DNA from: Treponema sp.
GTDB lineage: Bacteria > Spirochaetota > Spirochaetia > Treponematales > Breznakiellaceae
Direction: 5' to 3'
Length of the DNA: 14,205 bases
Assembly: GCA_031255815.1 (NCBI GenBank)
Contig: JAIRRU010000215.1
Span: 1-14,205 of the forward strand
The notes under the pieces were generated by a model. That model did not search any database, had not been told where the DNA came from, and saw only the letters and a program-made list of their open reading frames with translations. Position 1 is the stretch's first letter; each line of letters starts with the position of its first letter. This document shows, piece after piece, positions 14,086-14,205 of this stretch. Both the position numbers and the translations under genes were made by a program.

Positions 14086-14205
14086 TAAAACATCCCCTCC
14101 CCGGTAAGTATGTTGGAAATCTTATTCACGATGAGGGTGAGGATAAGCCCCACCGCATTTTGAAAAAGCCCAATGGCGGTACCGAAAGAATAATCCGCCC
14201 GGCTG
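14085..14205 (-). CDS. CUT1 ABC transporter permease (LplB-like), C-terminal fragment at window edge
   Basis: Only the last 39 codons are in the window; the gene continues past the right edge. The minus strand reads SRADYSFGTAIGLFQNAVGL and then ILTLIVNKISNILTGEGMF-stop. The YxxGTAIGLFxxxxxxILTLIVNKIS pattern with a GEGMF end is characteristic of LplB-type permeases, the usual partner of the YtcP type. The stop TAA (14085-14087) overlaps the next ATG by one base. The 5' part, the true start and any upstream promoter cannot be seen. Confidence 0.85.
   Translation of the reverse strand, partial: SRADYSFGTAIGLFQNAVGLILTLIVNKISNILTGEGMF

Overview
The window looks like chromosomal DNA of a Treponema-like spirochaete, probably a gut-associated saccharolytic one. 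This is inferred from several clues: a poly(A) polymerase I (PcnB) with an N-terminal extension, a large solute-binding protein whose signal peptide ends in Ala-Gly-Gly with no lipobox cysteine, LplB/YtcP-type permeases, and moderately high G+C with many Pro/Gly/Arg-rich antisense frames. No rRNA, tRNA, integrase or transposase is visible, so the species assignment stays tentative.

Layout. Bases 1-1992 (+ strand) hold the 3' part of an alpha/beta hydrolase gene followed by pcnB. From 2010 to the right edge every gene is on the - strand. Read in transcription order, from high to low coordinates, these are: the tail of an LplB-like permease (entering from the right edge), a YtcP-like permease (295 aa), a large ABC solute-binding protein (569 aa), a GH39-like glycosidase (557 aa), a GH140/apiosidase-like DUF4038 protein (456 aa), an unrecognised 699-aa probable carbohydrate-active protein, and a GH78 alpha-L-rhamnosidase (926 aa). 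A GGGAGG/CCTCCC hairpin with a U-rich tail then appears to end the operon. A separately promoted LacI-family regulator (333 aa) follows and converges on pcnB.

How the genes work together. The permeases and binding protein form a CUT1-type oligosaccharide importer with no ATPase gene in view. None of the four downstream enzymes has a signal peptide, so they should act in the cytoplasm on imported oligosaccharides. GH78 (rhamnose) together with a GH140-like enzyme (apiose in characterised members) and a GH39-like enzyme suggests fragments of pectin or rhamnogalacturonan. The substrate is inference. The LacI protein is the obvious candidate regulator.

Most notable structures. (1) The binding-protein gene is bracketed by two related double-hairpin repeats, with a compensatory base change in one stem. 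(2) An orphan permease C-terminus (LMIGSLKG-stop) lies directly in front of the GH39 gene and supplies its Shine-Dalgarno sequence. This looks like a scar showing that GH39 once followed a permease directly. (3) The LacI gene has a good sigma70-type promoter placed so that its mRNA would be leaderless, preceded by three 18-bp tandem repeats. (4) The 699-aa protein may be a new glycosidase or lyase family.
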